Positions 1-13,252 of a stretch of DNA of 64,000 nucleotides are shown here, one piece after another; within the stretch, counting starts at the first letter, position 1, and every line of letters starts with the position of its first letter. The stretch lies in NCBI RefSeq assembly GCF_030867145.1, contig NC_134440.1, positions 6,510,001-6,574,000 on the forward strand. The letters are read 5' to 3'. The notes beneath the pieces are model-generated. The model was given only the letters and a program-made list of their open reading frames with translations, did not search any database and was not told where the DNA came from. This DNA is from Opisthocomus hoazin. Lineage: Eukaryota > Chordata > Aves > Opisthocomiformes > Opisthocomidae. Position numbers and translations under genes: made by a program.

Positions 1-345
1 GAAAACTTTGTATTGATAAGAATCTTCACTTCTTCCTCTCTTTGCAAAAATGCAAATAGAAACATTTGAATTGCCGTCAAAATCTGGTCTGCAGAAGTTA
101 CTCTCTCTAGTCCAGAATTAAAAAGCAAAAAACGGATGTTCTAAGGAATATTAGTTATAATAGTAACAGTGCTTGTAGTTATATTCTAGTATGTCTTCTA
201 ACTCAAAACTGGTTTATCATAAGCTACTGTGCTGTAGTCTTTTTGCAAGCAATTATGCGTTGTTACAGAAATTCAGGGAGATTGCCTTTTATCTCTCTTT
301 GCTTACAAATAAGCATTCTAACTACAAATACTCTTTTGCTTTCAG

Positions 346-3300
346 CGTCGAGAAGCCCGGAAACAAGAACAGGCAAACAACCCATTTTATATTAAAAGCT
401 CTCCTTCCCCGCAGAAGGTGAGTCTGAATTAAAATCTCTTGCTGGCATCTCGTATAATTGTGTGAAGGCTCGCTGAATGTCAGAGCTGCAGCTTCCCTCT
501 GGGACGTCCTGATTATTTCCACTGCAGTTCTGACCACTAGTAGAGTGCCGATTGGAGTGGCTACCTACAACTGTATTTGTAAGTCTTGTTTGTGTTGAGA
601 AACTCATAAATGACCTAATATCACAAGAGCAGCCAGTGAATCTCTGGTGGACCTCCAGTTTAGAAATAAGAAAGTGGTAAATGTCACAGCTCCTGTTACA
701 GAGTAGTGTGGAACAATCTGGATTAATTTATCGTGGGAAGTGCAGTGATTATATTTCCGCAAGGACTCTCTAAAAGCTGTAGAGAAACACTTCTCTGTGC
801 TCCTGCGTCACAAGTTCCTGTGCAGGTAGTTTGTCCCAGCTCTGGGTGGTGGAAGGGTTCAGATTGCCAGGCACTGCATTAAGAGCGGTGAAGAGAGAGT
901 GAATCTTGAACATGCAGCGTGTTTTGTGGATCAAATAGTCGTTGTGGTCTCCTCTTAACACTGTTTTCAGGGAAGGAACCTGCTTTATTCCCTGTGTGTG
1001 CTAAGGACTGCCCCGTTTTCCTTAACTCAAATCTCGAAATTTATCTTCTGAAGAGACAAGTTACTGGTAATACAACACAACCCAAAAAGTCTTCAGAGAG
1101 TTGCCACAAGCCACCTTCAGGGCAGTAGCATGGTTAAAAAACTGTAGCTAGAAGTAGGGTCTTTTATAACAGTTATCAGCTGCCTATAAAGTACACCCTG
1201 CTACCGCATAGGATTGTTCCATTCCTATTCTTTAAAATGTGCACTTAAAGGATTAAACTGTTTGATGTTTTGAAATGTGTCTATTCTTGTAGATTTTTAC
1301 CTGGCAATGCTCACAATGTAATAACTTTTCATTTTCCCAGCGATACCAAGACACTCCAGGTGTGGAACATATACCTGTGGTCCAGATCGACCTTTCTGTC
1401 CCCTTGAAAGTTCCAGGTAAGTGCAGCTAATCTTTAAATTAATTACAGAAATTCAGTTAAGCAGAAGTAGTAATTCCTCTTTAGGTTTTTAAGGACAAGG
1501 AGCTTACTTTCATTAGACTCTTAAAAGTATCTCCTTAACTTGAATGTGTTTGAAAATAGTACTTTGCAGTCCTAGTGTGGTTCCTCTCAAGACAGAAGTA
1601 ATTCTGTGATTAAGTGTACTGTGCAGCAAAGTCTGTAACAAGTAAACTAACCACTGCTCTGCCTAGGAAACAGTCACCTTTGGAACGTCTTACAGGGCTG
1701 AGGGAGGTGATCAGGAGGCATCAAGTAGAGTCTAATGGTAGAGATGCTATTTTAATACCTTGTTTCAAATATCAAAACGTGGTTGTGTATTTAATAGGTG
1801 TTTTGATATAGCACTGAAAAGCTGTTGATAAAGTGCGGTACATTGCAAGCAGTCATGTCTAAGTGCAAATGTTGAAGGCTCACATAACAAAGGTTTTTCC
1901 AAAAGTGTGGAAAGTTGTCAGTATTACTACAGCAGTGGCACCAATTCTACTTAAAATACTGATGTTTAGATGCTCTTTGTAATCCAGTTAATGCAAACAG
2001 GAATCGGGGAGCAGGACAGAGATCTGTCCTATTTCTGGAGAGACAGAGTGTGATAGTAAGACTGCTGCTAGAGGAGCTGCATGTGAAATGATACGGAAGC
2101 ATAGAGAAGTGTTGATCCTTCTAATTCCAAGAAGCTAGAAGCAAGGTTCGCTCCGAACGTATTGTTTCAGTGAGCGATGTCCATATGCACTGTAGCCTTG
2201 AAAGCAGTTTGGCTTTCTCCACAGGAATGCCTATGTCTGACCAGTATGTGAAACTGGAAGAAGAGCGAAGACATAAACAGAAACTGGAGAAAGACAAGAA
2301 AAAGAAAAAACAGAAAAAGGAGAAGAGAGGTAAACATCATCGCCATAACTCTCTGCACACGGAGAGTGAGGAGGATATTGCTCCAGCTCACCACGTGGAT
2401 ATCATAACAGAAGAGATGCCGGAGGTCAGTTGGTCTGAGTTGTGGGGCTTGTCTGTGTGCCCTTCTTGAGAGAGTTTTTTTCCCTGAGAATTGCCAGCCA
2501 GCCTGTATTGTCGCAGTTCAAAAGCTCTGATTTCTTGCAAAGCTGTTCAAGAAATGACTGAGACGGTCCTAGGCTGTTCTTTGCAGGGAGGGAAATGATT
2601 GTCTTTTTGTGCACAAAAAGACAAAAATTGCCACTGAAGCTATTAAAAAAAACTCCAAACAAAACAAGCAATATGCATCTCTGCTATAAAAGTAATGCTG
2701 TCCAAATAGTCCCAATAGTTGCTCTGCTGCTTCGCTTTGACATTAACTTGCTGTCTAGTCAGCACGTTTGCAGCTGATTAGAGTTAATTGCGCATGCTAA
2801 TGATGGCATTTGTATTTGTTCCTAAAATTTCCTTTAATCAAAACCAAACAGCAGCAATTCAAATTCTGCAGTTTATGAGGAATGCTTTTCTGTTCTAAAT
2901 TAATCTTGTAACTAGATGCTGCATTAAAGTGCATTGTTCCTGTAGCTTACTGTGCCTGGCTGCAAGCTGGCCCGTTCCGGGGTTAATGGTAAAAGACTGA
3001 TCTGGGGGATGTAGAGCTTTAGTTCCAGAATTGCCAGTGGTTCGCTGCTTCAGTGGATGGCCTCTTTCTCTTTCCTGCAGAATGCCTTGCCCAGTGATGA
3101 AGATGACAAAGATCCCAACGATCCATATAAGGCACTTGATATAGATCTGGATAAGTAAGTGACAGCTTTGTATGTGAATTTACTTCATTATTAGCCAGAA
3201 TGCATGAGGGCAGGTCTGGGGCTAAACTGGCAAAGGCACTATCTACAGTCCACTAGGTGAAAAGACAAAGTTTCTCGCCATGCCTTGGATGTAACCTTAG

Positions 3301-6300
3301 GTGATCATCCAGGCTTGGGTTCCCACTGCAGCACAGATGATAAAAGCTAAACTGCTGAAGCAGCCCGGGTTTTGGGAGGGGCAGGGGAACCATTTTGTGT
3401 GACTGAATTGAGTCTGAAAGCACAGGCAGCGTAGCTGGGATCAGATGTGAGAGAGTTAGTCTGAGCTTTTTGGTGTACCAGTATCTCTCTGACCTCACCT
3501 GCACTGGCACTGAGTGTAACCTGTTTTCGTCTGTGTTTGTCTGAGAATCCCTGTATGCATGGCAAGCCTGTATGTTCTGTGTTGTGATAATCTGACCAGT
3601 AACAGCCAGTTCCTAGCATCCCTGTAGCCCTGTGGATATTTTAATGTGATGCCACTGTTGAAAAATGTTGTTCTAATGTGATTGAGTGAACCACATATCA
3701 TAAGTTTGACTGGAGTCTGGTCCCCATCCAGCTGCTGGAGCTGTTTACCAGCACCCCAGGCTGCAGCGCAGCAGACTCTGAATCCCTTCATGCCACGGGA
3801 TAATTAGCAGTGGCATGTTAAGTATTTCCCACGGAGATTTTTTTTTTTAGTTGCTGTTTTACAAAATCACCACACTAAAAATAGTTGCTGATTTGTGGTC
3901 CATGGATGCCTTCTGTAAAGTTCTGAAGACTGTGTGCAGGCACACGTGTGTGTGTGTGTGTGTAGTATCTCTCTCTCTCTAATGCTTCAGTTTAAAGTCT
4001 GTGCCATTCTCTGCAATTTTCAAATCTGTAGGGGTTTGGCCCCTTGGTACCTTGCAAAAAAATGACATAGCATTGTTAAAAAGTAAAAGAATAGTTTCTG
4101 AAAAACTTCGTTTTTTCATGAACTGGTCACATTCCTCTGAATCTGCAGTGGACAAATGTATAAAAGGAAATTAATTTCTGACTGTAGACCTTGTATTTGC
4201 GTGACAGGCTTAGAAAACACTGAGCAGTTTCTGAACACTGTGCTCCAGGAGGCATCCTTGGGCTTTTGTGTTGTTTCCATCCATTCTCCTTCATTTCATA
4301 TGCGTCAGTGTGCTCTCCTGTCACGTTTTCTCATGTCTGTCCTCTCTCTTTCTTTCTGTGCTTGCACTGCTATGTCTGTGTCACGCTCGCATGCAGTCTG
4401 GTTTCAGGGAAGCCTTCCAGGTAAGAACGTATTGCTAAGGGGTTGACCTGCTTTGTCAGGTTGGTTGGTTTCAGTGGACAGCGTAAATACTGGAAGGGTG
4501 GTGAAACTGTTGAAATCGTTAACTCTCAAATTAGTGTGAGTCTGTTGCATTGTTCAGCATCGATCCCTGTTCCTTTAGAAGTATATGTGAAATCGCTTAA
4601 AGATGAGATCTGTTTACTCCTCAAACAGATGGGGGGTCCATCTTGCCCTTGCAGTGTTTGTTTCAAAGTAAAAAATGAATTTGGTCTGGTTCTTCAGGCA
4701 ATAAGCAAAAAAGTTAAGGCAGGTGAGACCCTTAGAAATCTTCCTGAACAGGTGTTTGCTGCTCAAACATGAAAACCAATGTTAAGTGAAAGCTGTAGAA
4801 ATAGAAAAAGTGGCAACTGGTGAACTCACGGATTTCTGGACAGTTTTCAGTACTTGAAGTACTTCAGTACTTAAAGGGGGTTTATAAGAAAGATGGGGAC
4901 AAACTTTTTAGCGAGGCCTGTTGCAATAGGACAAGGAGTAATGGCTCTAAACTGAAAGAGGGTAGATTTAGACTGGATGTAAGGAAGAAATTTTTTATGC
5001 TGAAAGTGGTGAGCCCTGGCACAGGTTGCCCAGAGAGGTGGGAGATGCCGCATCCCTGGAAACAGTCAAGGTCAGGTTGGACGGGGCTCTGAGCAGCCTG
5101 ATCCGGCTGAAGATGTCCCTGCTCGTGGCAGGGGGCTGGACTGGATGGCCTTGGAACCTCCCTTCTAACCCAAAGCATTCTATGAGTCTGTGATTCTATG
5201 ACAGTCTTTGATAAGAATGGAGACATTTCTGTGGTCTTTTTTTTTTTTTCCCCCCTCAAGGGATGGATTTGGGCTAGAGTGTAGATCTGAGCTGCTACTG
5301 ATGCTTTTTGGAAACAAGTATCTGAAATTAAACACGACTTTTAAAATGTAATGGTAGAGTACAGGTTCATAGCATAAACTTCTGAAATGAAACAGTTTAT
5401 TGCTTGAAATAACTTCCAGTTGGAGTGATCTATTCATCAATAACAGCAAAACCAACGCCCTTCAAGGGCTGTTTGAGCCATGCTGTCTTTGCATTGCTTG
5501 AATTTCCACACTGTTGCAAGTGCTTCCTGCTGTTTAATCTTTGCTCTTGGTTTGAGAGTGGTGTCACAGAAATGCAGCATAACGCTGCATGTCTGTATTC
5601 TTCTGTAGGTGTTACTCAGCCTGCAAGTCTGTAGTTATCACTTTTAAGAGTGGTCAGGTGTCAGCAAGAGTTTGGCTCTGTCGCCTTCAAAATGTTTCTG
5701 TTAACTTCTAATCCACGAGGGTGGTGTCTGCAGTTACATAAACGAACTTCAGGTACAAAAGTATGGGCTGATTTAAGGTTTTGGGGCCCAACTCTTTAAA
5801 AACAAAGCGTATATTGTCTTGGACATCCAGCAGATAGTCTGAGCTAAGGGAGACTGTTTGCAGAAGGGTAATGGTCTCTTTATTTTTAAGACCCTTAGCA
5901 GACAGTGAGAAGCTGCCAGTGCAGAGACACAGAAATGTTGAGACCCTGAAGTCACCAGACTCGGAAGCTCCCCTAGCAGAGAAGAAGAGCAAGAAACCCA
6001 AAAAGAAGGAGAAGAAACACAAAGAAAAAGAGAGAGACAAAGGAAAGAAGAAAGAGAAAGAGAAAAAAGTAGTAGAGGAGGAGGAAGAAGAAGAAAAAAA
6101 GGTAATTCTCCAAGACTTGCATGATTTTAGAAACTGCCATATGGCCCATAAATATGGGCCATATTTATTGCTGTGTGTGTTGCTTAGGAACAGTCACATT
6201 TGACAATTCAAACAGCTGAATGTTTTCAAACTTATTTCCTTAAATTTTTACAACCGTAAGAGCAGGTGTTTAAAGATTTCTGTTATTAAAAGTAACATTT

Positions 6301-9300
6301 ACTTAGCCTCGTAAGTTAGCAGAATTCAGCTTACTGCAGCCTATGCAGCAGATCTTCCAGACCTAATTTGGAAGCTGAGTTTACTGATACTTTGTCTGTT
6401 ATTGAAACGAGGAACTCTTTAGCAAAATATCTGCAGCTCACTTTTGTTCTATATCCTGTCCCCCATGTACTTCAGAATCTTTCAATTATAAAACCTGACA
6501 TGAGTTGTCAGTTACTCTGAAGACTTGAAGTATCCTTCTTGTTAACGACTCCACAGAGGTGCACTTTTCCTCTTAAGATGCAGCCACTGTGCTTGGAATG
6601 CCTCTAGACATTGTGATACACAGGGTAGTTCGCAGTTACTGTCAACTGTTGTCCAGGTTTGGAAGTGTGCTCAAAGGCTGAAGCTGCTTGAACTATTTGC
6701 TCCTAAATATATCACGGCATCTGTGTATGAGCATTCTGGAGTGATGCGTTTCCATGAAAACCTAAGGTTTTAATTTAATTGATGGGTGTTTTTTTTATTT
6801 TTCTGAAGAGTGGTATCAAAACAACCGTAATGGTTTTGTTTTCTCTTGAAATTCAGGGGGATGACTTGGATTTCTGGCTGTCCACTGCTCCACCACCTGC
6901 TTCCACTGCCCAGCCACAGGTAGACATCTTACCACGTCACAGGAAACCTGTTCTTATGATTGCGTCTTAGCTGCGATAGGAGTGCTTTGTCATGCTGCGG
7001 GAGCGAAGGGAACGATGGGCTTCATCTCCCCAGCCTACTGCTATGAAGCAATGACATTTTATCTCCCCAGTTTACAGACACTGTAATGAGAGTTTTCATG
7101 CTCCTCCTGCTATGCAGATCAATGGGTAGAAATCCAGATGCAGCTACAGGCTTGGAGGATTTTAATACTATTGGTGGTTTTTAATATTATATTATTAGTG
7201 TGTGGTTTTATTTCCTAGTATGAGCTAGACACTGGCAATATTAATGGACATGAGACACGCAGTCTGAAAGAAAGTTGCATGAATTTTGATAGGAGATTTG
7301 AGAGAAAGAGACAGGGAATATAATGGGATAGATTCCTTGGAGGAAGTCTTTTGTATCTGTCCTCAGGTGATCGTATTTGCTGGGTTTCAGAGGCATAAAA
7401 TGAACAGTTTGGTACCTTGCTAGTATAACGTAATTTTTGAAATAACAGTTGATGTGGGGGGGAGTGTCACTGCAAAGGTTTCTTTTGGTGTGGGATTCAG
7501 TTGTGGAATCACTGCGTTCCATTAGTGGCATAGTCTTTCTGCTAATCTACTCAGAGCGAGCCTGAAGTGGGTGCTGCTGTTGTGGCTGAACCTCAAGAGG
7601 TGAAAAAGGAAGAAAGGGAAGAGCGAGATGAGGAGGAGGATGATGAAGGAAAGGTAAGTGGTTGAAGTTGCTGACACCCTTAGCCGTATTCTCCTAGTGT
7701 TTTGTGTTCCTTAAAAAGAAGGACACAGGAATTACCAACAGCATCCTCGTCAGTGTGGTGACCACCTGCAGATAGGCAGCAGTGGGATGTTGTGCCCTTG
7801 AGGAGCCGTAAACACTTCACAGTGAGGTTTGGTTGGTCCTTGAGCCAAGGGTCAGGCAGCATTTTTAAAGCTGAGCTTCCAAACAGTTGAAGAGATTTGG
7901 CCGCCTTCTGATCCCAGGCTGCTTTGGGTTAAGGTATTGTCATCTGAGCGGGGAGCAAGGGCTTACGGGGACTCCACACGGAATGACGATAGGATTTAAG
8001 GAGTGGGAGCTCTGTTTTGGGTTTCTGCAGTCATAGGAAACTTTACTGAGTCATGCAGAAGGCTGCGTAGCATGAGAGTCTACAGTTTGAAAGATTGGTG
8101 GGGGGGTGTCTTGATTTAATGGCTAGAAATATAGCGTGTCTTTAAGGGTTTGTTGTAGTTTCATGGTGTTCTTGGTAGAAATCCTCCAAGCATAAGAAGA
8201 AGAAGCACAAGAAAGAGAAAGAAGAGAAATCAAAGGATAAAAAGAAATCCAAAAAGAAGAGTCATCACAGTGAGGAGGAGACAGCAGGGTCGGTGCAGAA
8301 TGGAACACTAGATGATGAACCGCTACCAGTGAGTAGCTGTGGGCGCTGGGAGCGCTTGCCATGGGGAAAAGGCAGGAGCTAAACTGTTTTTGGGAGGAAG
8401 GAGAAGGCAAGCTCTTTTCACAGAAATTAGTTACATTGTGACTGTGATTTCTTTCTTGTTTTTCAGCCTATGTCCAGTTACCGCCTTCTCGCTGAAAATC
8501 CATACATTAAAATGGTGAGTTTTTGGTGTTCAAGTCCAGATGTCTTCTCTTGTTGTGTTCTTTAGCAAAAGAGGGGATACCCTGTGGATAGTATAGGGAC
8601 TTTATGTAGACAACAGTTAACTGAAGAACTGTTTAAATCCCAGGAGGTAGAAACATAACAAAGCTCCATTTCCATTCCTTTGGATGTCCCACTTAGCAAG
8701 TTTACTATGTAGCGGTACTGTGGAGCTGACCACCAGTGTGCTTTCCGTTATCCTGTGTCTCTACCAAATTACCTTCTTTTTGTGGCTTTCTTTATTCTGA
8801 TGCTGTGTTCTGTTCTGATGCTTTGCTGTTTGAGGTTTGTCAGTCTTTCCTGTGATTTTTTTTTTTTCTTCGTTTGCAGACCTACGATATTCAAGGAAAC
8901 CTACAGAATGATAGTCAAGTTACTGTCTCTGTTATCTTTGAAAACAAAAGCACTAGCTTCCTGAAGAGCATGGAACTAAATGTCCTGGACTCTCTCAACA
9001 CTAAAATGCTCCGACCAGAAGGATCATCAGTACATGATGGGATACCTGTGCCCTTCCAGCTACCCCCTGGTATGCGCAGCTTTGCAGAGAGTTTTTGGAG
9101 TATGGCTAGTCCTGCACTGCCCTCCTGTGGAAAGAATTGTCTGAACTTCTTGCTGCTTGTTTTCCAGACAGACATGTCCCTCTGCCTGGGTGTTCACTGG
9201 GCTTGCTCACAGCTCACTGGAGAGGATAAGCCTTCTTACAGTGTGGCTATAAACGCAGGCGGTTCTGTACAGCAAGAGCAAAGCCTGTAACGTAGGGCTG

Positions 9301-12300
9301 GGAGTCCAAATGTCTGAGGTCCTTTTTCAAGTGACTGCAGGCTGGCCCAGCCTTGAACGTGTCAGCATCGCTGGCTACAGGAATCCCAAATTCCTGAGGA
9401 GATTGCTAAGAGATTGAAAATGAAACAAAGCTATAGGTTCTTGAACCGCTAGAATCTGCTCTGAATTTATTCTTGCGCTATTGTCCCTCCATTTTAATGA
9501 CAGAGACCACATGCAGTGAAAGTTAATGATAAGCATGTGCTTATTTGGAGGGGAAGGGGGAGCTAAGCCCTTAAGAAGTGTTACACACGGAGATGAAGGA
9601 TAATACTTAGTACAGTAATACAGTTGAATCGCTGAACTACTTTGAATTTCAGTTCCTTCATGGAAGAGTTGATGTGAATACTGAAACAGCTCACAGAAGT
9701 CTTCTGGGATTTATTAGCTTCTGGGTGTATTTTTATCCCCCATGGAAAGCAGTGGAGTATTTTTTTTTTTACTCTGTATAAGGCACTTGTATATTAGAAG
9801 AAAACCAGAGAGAAACAGAATTTGAGTTAGTTCTGAAAACAACTGGAAAATACAAGTAATAGAAACAGTTTAAATATATTGCCACTGTGACATACTTTGC
9901 CCAGGCACTCGCTCGATCACCTCTACAGATGCCAGCTATCGCTGCTGCTTTTCAGAGACCCAAGAGCTAAGTGCTGTAACAACACTGTTATTTCACAACA
10001 GGAATTGTGCGTATAACTCTCTTCCAACTGCATGGAAAACTCCAAACTTGGTTCAAAAATAGTCAGTACATAAAGCTTAGCTGCTACTGATCCATTTATT
10101 CTAACCATTACTTAGATATGGAAACCATTTTCTGACCTGACTTCTCGCTCTCCTCTCTTCATGCTAGGAATCTCTAATGAAGCCCAGTTTGTGTTTACAC
10201 TTCAGAGTATTGTTATGGCTCAGAAGTTAAAAGGAACACTGTCCTTTATAGTCAAAGTAAGTGCAGCTTTAAACTCTGTGCTTCTGCTTCCTTTGGAACT
10301 GCATAAGGGAGCTTGACTTGGGTGGGAGGCACTGCTTTAGAGCTTTTTTAGGCATCATTTCATCTCTGCTGCACCAGCCCATTCTGTGATGTGAGAAGTA
10401 TTTCTACATGACATCTTGTGCAAAGAGCGTCCCAAATACTGCGTAAGCATGTCCGAAATTGTCATTCCTGGCAGTGTGTGAGCAATGCAGCCTGAAACAT
10501 CTGCCACATGGTCAGCTAGAAAATCACTGCCGTGGTGCATCTGCTGGGGAGGGGCGGTGAAGCAGCTAGTGAGAGATGCAGCCTGAGTCTGTTGCTGCTG
10601 ATCTCGGTTATCCAGAGATCAGCTGGACACTGCTACCTGGTACAAGGCTGGAAAAATAGTAAGAAGAAGTAGATACAGGTAGTAAGGATGGAAACCCAGA
10701 TATGAGTGAGGTTAGCTGGAGGCATTGTTTAGTAAGTATCGGCCTGTATAAGACTATGTGGGTTTCTAATCTTATTTCAGTAAAATTATTAATGAAGGAG
10801 CTATGTGAACAGCTCGAAGGAACTGAATGGAGACAATTGTGGCTACTTCTGAGTCAGCCATTATCTCTATTTTAAGGGTTTCCTAAAAATAGTGTACTAG
10901 TCCTATTTTCAGTGCCTAAGAATCTGGGAGATACTAGTTTATTATTTTGCTTGGGAAATAGTGAACTGTAAAATGACATTTCCAAGTGTTACTTTAAATT
11001 CAGTCTGCTCAATACATTTCAGCAAGGTGCAATGGAAAATACAGCCAGATCCCTCCAGTTGCATCCCTTATCTGCTGTAGGGGTGTGTATCAACCCAGCT
11101 ACCCAAATCTTGTCTCTGGGTGGCCTGATGTAGCGTGATGGTCATTCTCAGACTGCTCCTTGAGGCCCAGCCCCAGGGAATCGAGCCCTGAAGTCTTCAT
11201 CGGTGCCTGTTTGGTAGGTGGGGGTGGTGCCGCCTCTTGCTGCCTTGGGGCTCCCGTTCATCTCCTTTCCTTTGACCTGTTGCAGAATGATGAAGGTTCA
11301 ACCCATGAAAAACTAGATTTCAAATTGCACTTCAGTTGCGCTTCATACTTGATCACGACGCCTTGCTATAGGTAAGTGCCATTTAGGGGGCACGACGTTG
11401 GTGCTTTTGCTGCCCATGTGGAGCTGAGCTTTGGCTGCAGGCCGTCTCTGCAAGATACACAGCATGCTTGTGACTTTGGCTGCTTGTGATTGCTTTGGTT
11501 ACAGTTCAGTTATCTTGTGTAATGTTTGACTGTTAAAATATGCCCGGCAACATATTTTGAGAGATTCTGAAGAAGGAGCTCTGTGCCCTGTAGGCTGCCA
11601 GAGGTCGTGTGGAAGTAGCTCTGGTTGAGGTCTTAGGGTACTCCAGTGGAGTCTGGAGTATGGTTCACTTACTTGCTGTAAACTCATGTTCCGAGAGCGT
11701 GGTAGTACTTAGACTTCTGCATCCTGAGATGTCTCAAGGTCTGCATGGGGCTGGTGTGGCAGATGACACTTGAATTTCTAGTCCGAGTGTTTACTTTCCT
11801 TCCTGTTTTGCAGTGATGCGTTTGCCAAGCTCCTAGAGTCTGGAGATCTGCACATGAGCTCTATTAAAGTAGATGGAATTAGCATTTCTTTCCAACATCT
11901 ACTGGCAAAGATCTGTTTTCATCATCATTTTTCAGGTGAGTCTTCCTTGATACAGAACCTTCTGTAAAATTCTGTATTCTACAATTCCTGCTGTGCATGG
12001 CAAATGCAACACTCCGTGGCCTCAACAATGACAGAAGCAGGTGAGGTCCACATGAAATAAATTTGGGAGAGGAGTTTTTTTCCGGTTTTGTAATACATTG
12101 GTATCCTCAAAGCATGCAGTATTCTTCCAAATGAACTCTCCTTCTGTCTCTGTGGCTTTCCGCCAGTCCAGCGAGGCACGTGGCAAGTATCACGGGAGCA
12201 GCTTGCTTATAGTTTGGGCTGTAACTGTTCCCCGGAGGGTGTGTTTGATCTTCAGTGCTTCAGCCTGCCTCTTTCCCCGGTGCTTCGTTTCAGTAGGGGA

Positions 12301-13252
12301 GGGCATGAGCTATTCAAATTTGGACTTAGTAATTAAACACAAGTACTGGATGAAGCAAAACAAATGGCTGTTTTGTTGTGCTCTGGTGTATGCATCAGAT
12401 ACTGCCTCACTGAAAGTATTTCTGGGGAAGAGATGTACGTTCTGGTCAGCATTTTTGCCACAAAACATTTGCAGCTTACTTAAAAGACAAATGACTAACC
12501 TCGTTATTGTGAAATATCCCAGATAGGAGCTGGGAGGAGCCAGGCACGTACATCGTCTTTAACCATGGCTTCCTTCTCCCTCTCTCAGTAGAAGCGTCTG
12601 TTCCCTGAGGCCAGACACAGCAGTAGTTCCTCTTCACGGGAAGCAAAGCTTGTTTTAAAAAGTTGTCCCACTAAATGAGAACTCTCGCTTTCTTTATAGT
12701 TGTGGAACGCGTTGATTCGTGTGCATCCATGTACAGTCGTTCTATCCAAGGCCATCACGTCTGCCTACTGGTAAAAAAGGTGAGAGCATTGTACCGGTCT
12801 GAGACAAGACCTGAGAGAAGCTGAATCTGCAGCCTTTCCTGTCTTAACAGAAAGAGGGAAATATCCCTGTCTAAATCATCCAGGGACACCACGGGCCGTT
12901 GAATTCCTGTGGCCCATCTAACAGTTTTGCCTGTGCTCCTACTGAGCTTGTACCTCCCCGTGGGCTTGCTCTTGCCCGGCGCATGCCTGGTGGGTAGGAG
13001 CCCTGACAGCTTCCCCCAACGGACTGCTCAGCTCAGCCTGCTTCGTTCCTGTGCAGGCTCCACTGGCTGTTTCCAGTCCCTGAGCTGGGCTGGAAATAAA
13101 GCTGTCCCTGCTTAGAAGAGGAGCTAATGGATTTCTTTTTTCTCTTTCTTTCCAAGGGAGAGAATTCTGTATCCATAGATGGAAAATGTAATGATTCTAC
13201 CCTGCTTAGCAACTTGTTGGATGAGATGAAAGAGACATTGTCCAAGTGCTGA
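346..13252 (+). CDS. AP3D1: AP-3 complex subunit delta-1, 3' part of the gene (15 coding exons)
   Basis: Large delta subunit of the AP-3 adaptor, which sorts cargo from endosomes to lysosomes and lysosome-related organelles. The spliced translation follows vertebrate AP3D1 closely from the hinge to the C-terminus. Exons: 346-417, 1341-1416, 2225-2424, 3081-3154, 5891-6101, 6857-6919, 7555-7653, 8179-8328, 8467-8514, 8880-9069, 10168-10256, 11286-11371, 11814-11935, 12700-12779, 13157-13252 (TGA at 13250-13252). All junctions have AG acceptors and GT donors, and phases match throughout. The donor at 2425 (GTCAGT) is the least canonical. The N-terminal armadillo trunk lies upstream of the window; bases 1-345 are intron. 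The reading frame is intact. Introns hold nothing else recognised apart from a CR1 tail at 4847-5202, a microexon candidate at 4397-4420 and a short TG/CT microsatellite at about 3945-3980. Confidence 0.97.
4397..4420 (+). other. AP3D1: Candidate 24-nt in-frame microexon of AP3D1
   Basis: Inside the intron between exons 3081-3154 and 5891-6101 lies a 24-nt block flanked by a strong acceptor (pyrimidine- and TGC-rich tract 4330-4396 ending GCATGCAG) and a consensus donor CAG|GTAAGA at 4421. The host intron is phase 2. Inserting the block keeps the frame and changes one Lys to Asn-Leu-Val-Ser-Gly-Lys-Pro-Ser-Arg, with no stop. TGC-rich tracts just before the acceptor are typical of SRRM4-dependent neural microexons. 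Inferred from splice signals only; no transcript evidence is available here. Confidence 0.45.
4847..5202 (+). repeat. CR1 LINE 3' fragment in an AP3D1 intron
   Basis: A 5'-truncated CR1 in sense orientation, recognised by ATAAGAAAGATGGGGA, GGCACAGGTTGCCCAGAGAGG, GGGGCTCTGAGCAGCCTGAT and a tail of imperfect ATTCTATGA units at about 5178-5202. It differs clearly from the CR1 subfamily in the MOB3A array and carries scattered changes, so it is an older insertion. Confidence 0.9.
8467..13252 (+). other. AP3D1: AP3D1 ear (appendage) exons
   Basis: Seven exons (8467-8514, 8880-9069, 10168-10256, 11286-11371, 11814-11935, 12700-12779, 13157-13252) encode the C-terminal ear, starting near SSYRLLAENPYIKM and ending KETLSKC-stop. 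Beta-sandwich signature stretches are VLDSLNTKM, PVPFQLPPG, KLKGTLSFIVK, FSCASYLITTPC and FHHHFSVVERVDSCAS. No stop or frame break is visible. In AP-3 the delta ear binds regulatory partners and the sigma3 subunit contact lies nearby (family knowledge, not visible here). Confidence 0.92.

Larger units (their letters stand above)
346..8328 (+). other. AP3D1: AP3D1 hinge-coding exons (charged, lysine-rich linker)
   Basis: The first eight exons in the window encode the conserved delta hinge (the Pfam BLVR-named region) and the flexible linker. Exon 346-417 encodes the QEQANNPFYIKSSPSPQK stretch. Exons 1341-2424 carry VVQIDLSVPLKVPG, then a Lys/Glu-rich helix with a histidine-containing basic patch. 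Exon 3081-3154 encodes the acidic ALPSDEDDKDPNDPYKALD block. Exons 5891-6101, 7555-7653 and 8179-8328 are runs of Lys/Glu, probably disordered or charged single helix. Exon 6857-6919 holds the short hydrophobic box GDDLDFWLS, strongly conserved in AP3D1. The linker is where mammalian isoforms differ in length, so exons 7555-8328 are candidates for alternative use here. Confidence 0.9.

Noticed and set aside
3945-3985. TG and CT dinucleotide runs in an AP3D1 intron
   Set aside because: Ordinary short microsatellite with no special context.
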